NCBI GenBank assembly: GCA_902773035.1
Contig: CACYDB010000086.1
Location: 1 to 6,181, forward strand
Direction of reading: 5' to 3'
Length of the DNA stretch: 6,181 bases
DNA from: an uncultured Ruminococcus sp.
GTDB lineage: Bacteria; Bacillota; Clostridia; Oscillospirales; Acutalibacteraceae
In this document: positions 6,115 to 6,181 of the stretch, in pieces
Layout: every line of letters begins with the position of its first letter
How positions within the stretch are numbered: position 1 is the first letter of the stretch
The notes under the pieces: model-generated
Told to the model about the DNA's origin: nothing
Database searches by the model: none
Seen by the model: the letters and a program-made list of their open reading frames with translations, nothing else
Position numbers and translations under genes: made by a program

Positions 6115-6181
6115 ATGAAAAAGTTTAAACGTTCGGCAAAAAACGCGCTGAGTACGCTTTTGGCTGTACTTATGCTTTTGA
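6115..6181 (+). CDS. Start of a second secreted protein, probable paralogue (truncated by the window edge)
   Basis: Only 22 codons are visible: MKKFKRSAKNALSTLLAVLM, then LL, in an open frame running off the end. The start is supported by AAGGAGG at 6102-6108. The sequence is a typical signal peptide beginning, with a basic region followed by a hydrophobic core. It resembles the preceding protein's signal peptide: SAKNALSTLLAVLML here, TAKASLSMLLAVVML there. Together with the similar promoter this points to a tandem paralogue or a member of the same secreted family. The mature protein is not visible, so its domains are unknown. Confidence 0.82.
   Translation, partial: MKKFKRSAKNALSTLLAVLMLL

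Overview
The window looks like chromosome of an anaerobic Gram-positive gut-type Clostridia, most likely Ruminococcus-like Oscillospirales. This is an inference from four things: strong AAGGAAG/AAGGAGG ribosome binding sites, sigma-A-like promoters, clostridial-type protein sequences, and a large secreted protein ending in a lysine-rich module of a kind I associate with Ruminococcus and Lachnospiraceae surface proteins. All four genes lie on the plus strand. Intergenic gaps are about 130-150 bases, and each of the three internal gaps holds a hairpin terminator followed by a recognisable promoter. The window therefore reads as a row of independent single-gene units rather than an operon.

Region by region: (1) 1-615 is the 3' part of a membrane-anchored GGDEF protein (probable diguanylate cyclase) whose upstream part lies outside the window, followed by a terminator at 626-659. 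(2) 692-2448 is the ilvD unit: a TTGATT-17-TAAGAT promoter, a short leader with no room for a T-box or attenuator, a full-length dihydroxy-acid dehydratase (551 aa), and a strong terminator. (3) 2460-6002 is the unit for a 1141-aa secreted protein: signal peptide, nine tandem repeats of about 104 aa resembling bacterial Ig-like (Big_3-type) domains, a Ser-rich linker, and a C-terminal module with 33 Lys/Arg and no Asp/Glu in 95 residues. (4) 6013-6181 holds the promoter, ribosome binding site and first 22 codons of another secreted protein. Its signal peptide closely resembles that of gene 3, so it is probably a tandem paralogue.

The GGDEF protein and IlvD have ordinary signalling and branched-chain amino acid roles and no evident link to the surface proteins. 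The most noteworthy part is the surface-protein pair. The large repeat protein has a conserved aromatic/W-G-x-G repeat signature, three repeat subtypes and strong charge polarity. The promoters of the two neighbouring surface genes share specific sequence elements (GCAAAAT-N5-CAAAATTA, and GATAAAT inside the -35/-10 spacer), which suggests common regulation or duplication of the whole gene with its promoter. I see no mobile element, CRISPR array, RNA gene or defence system.
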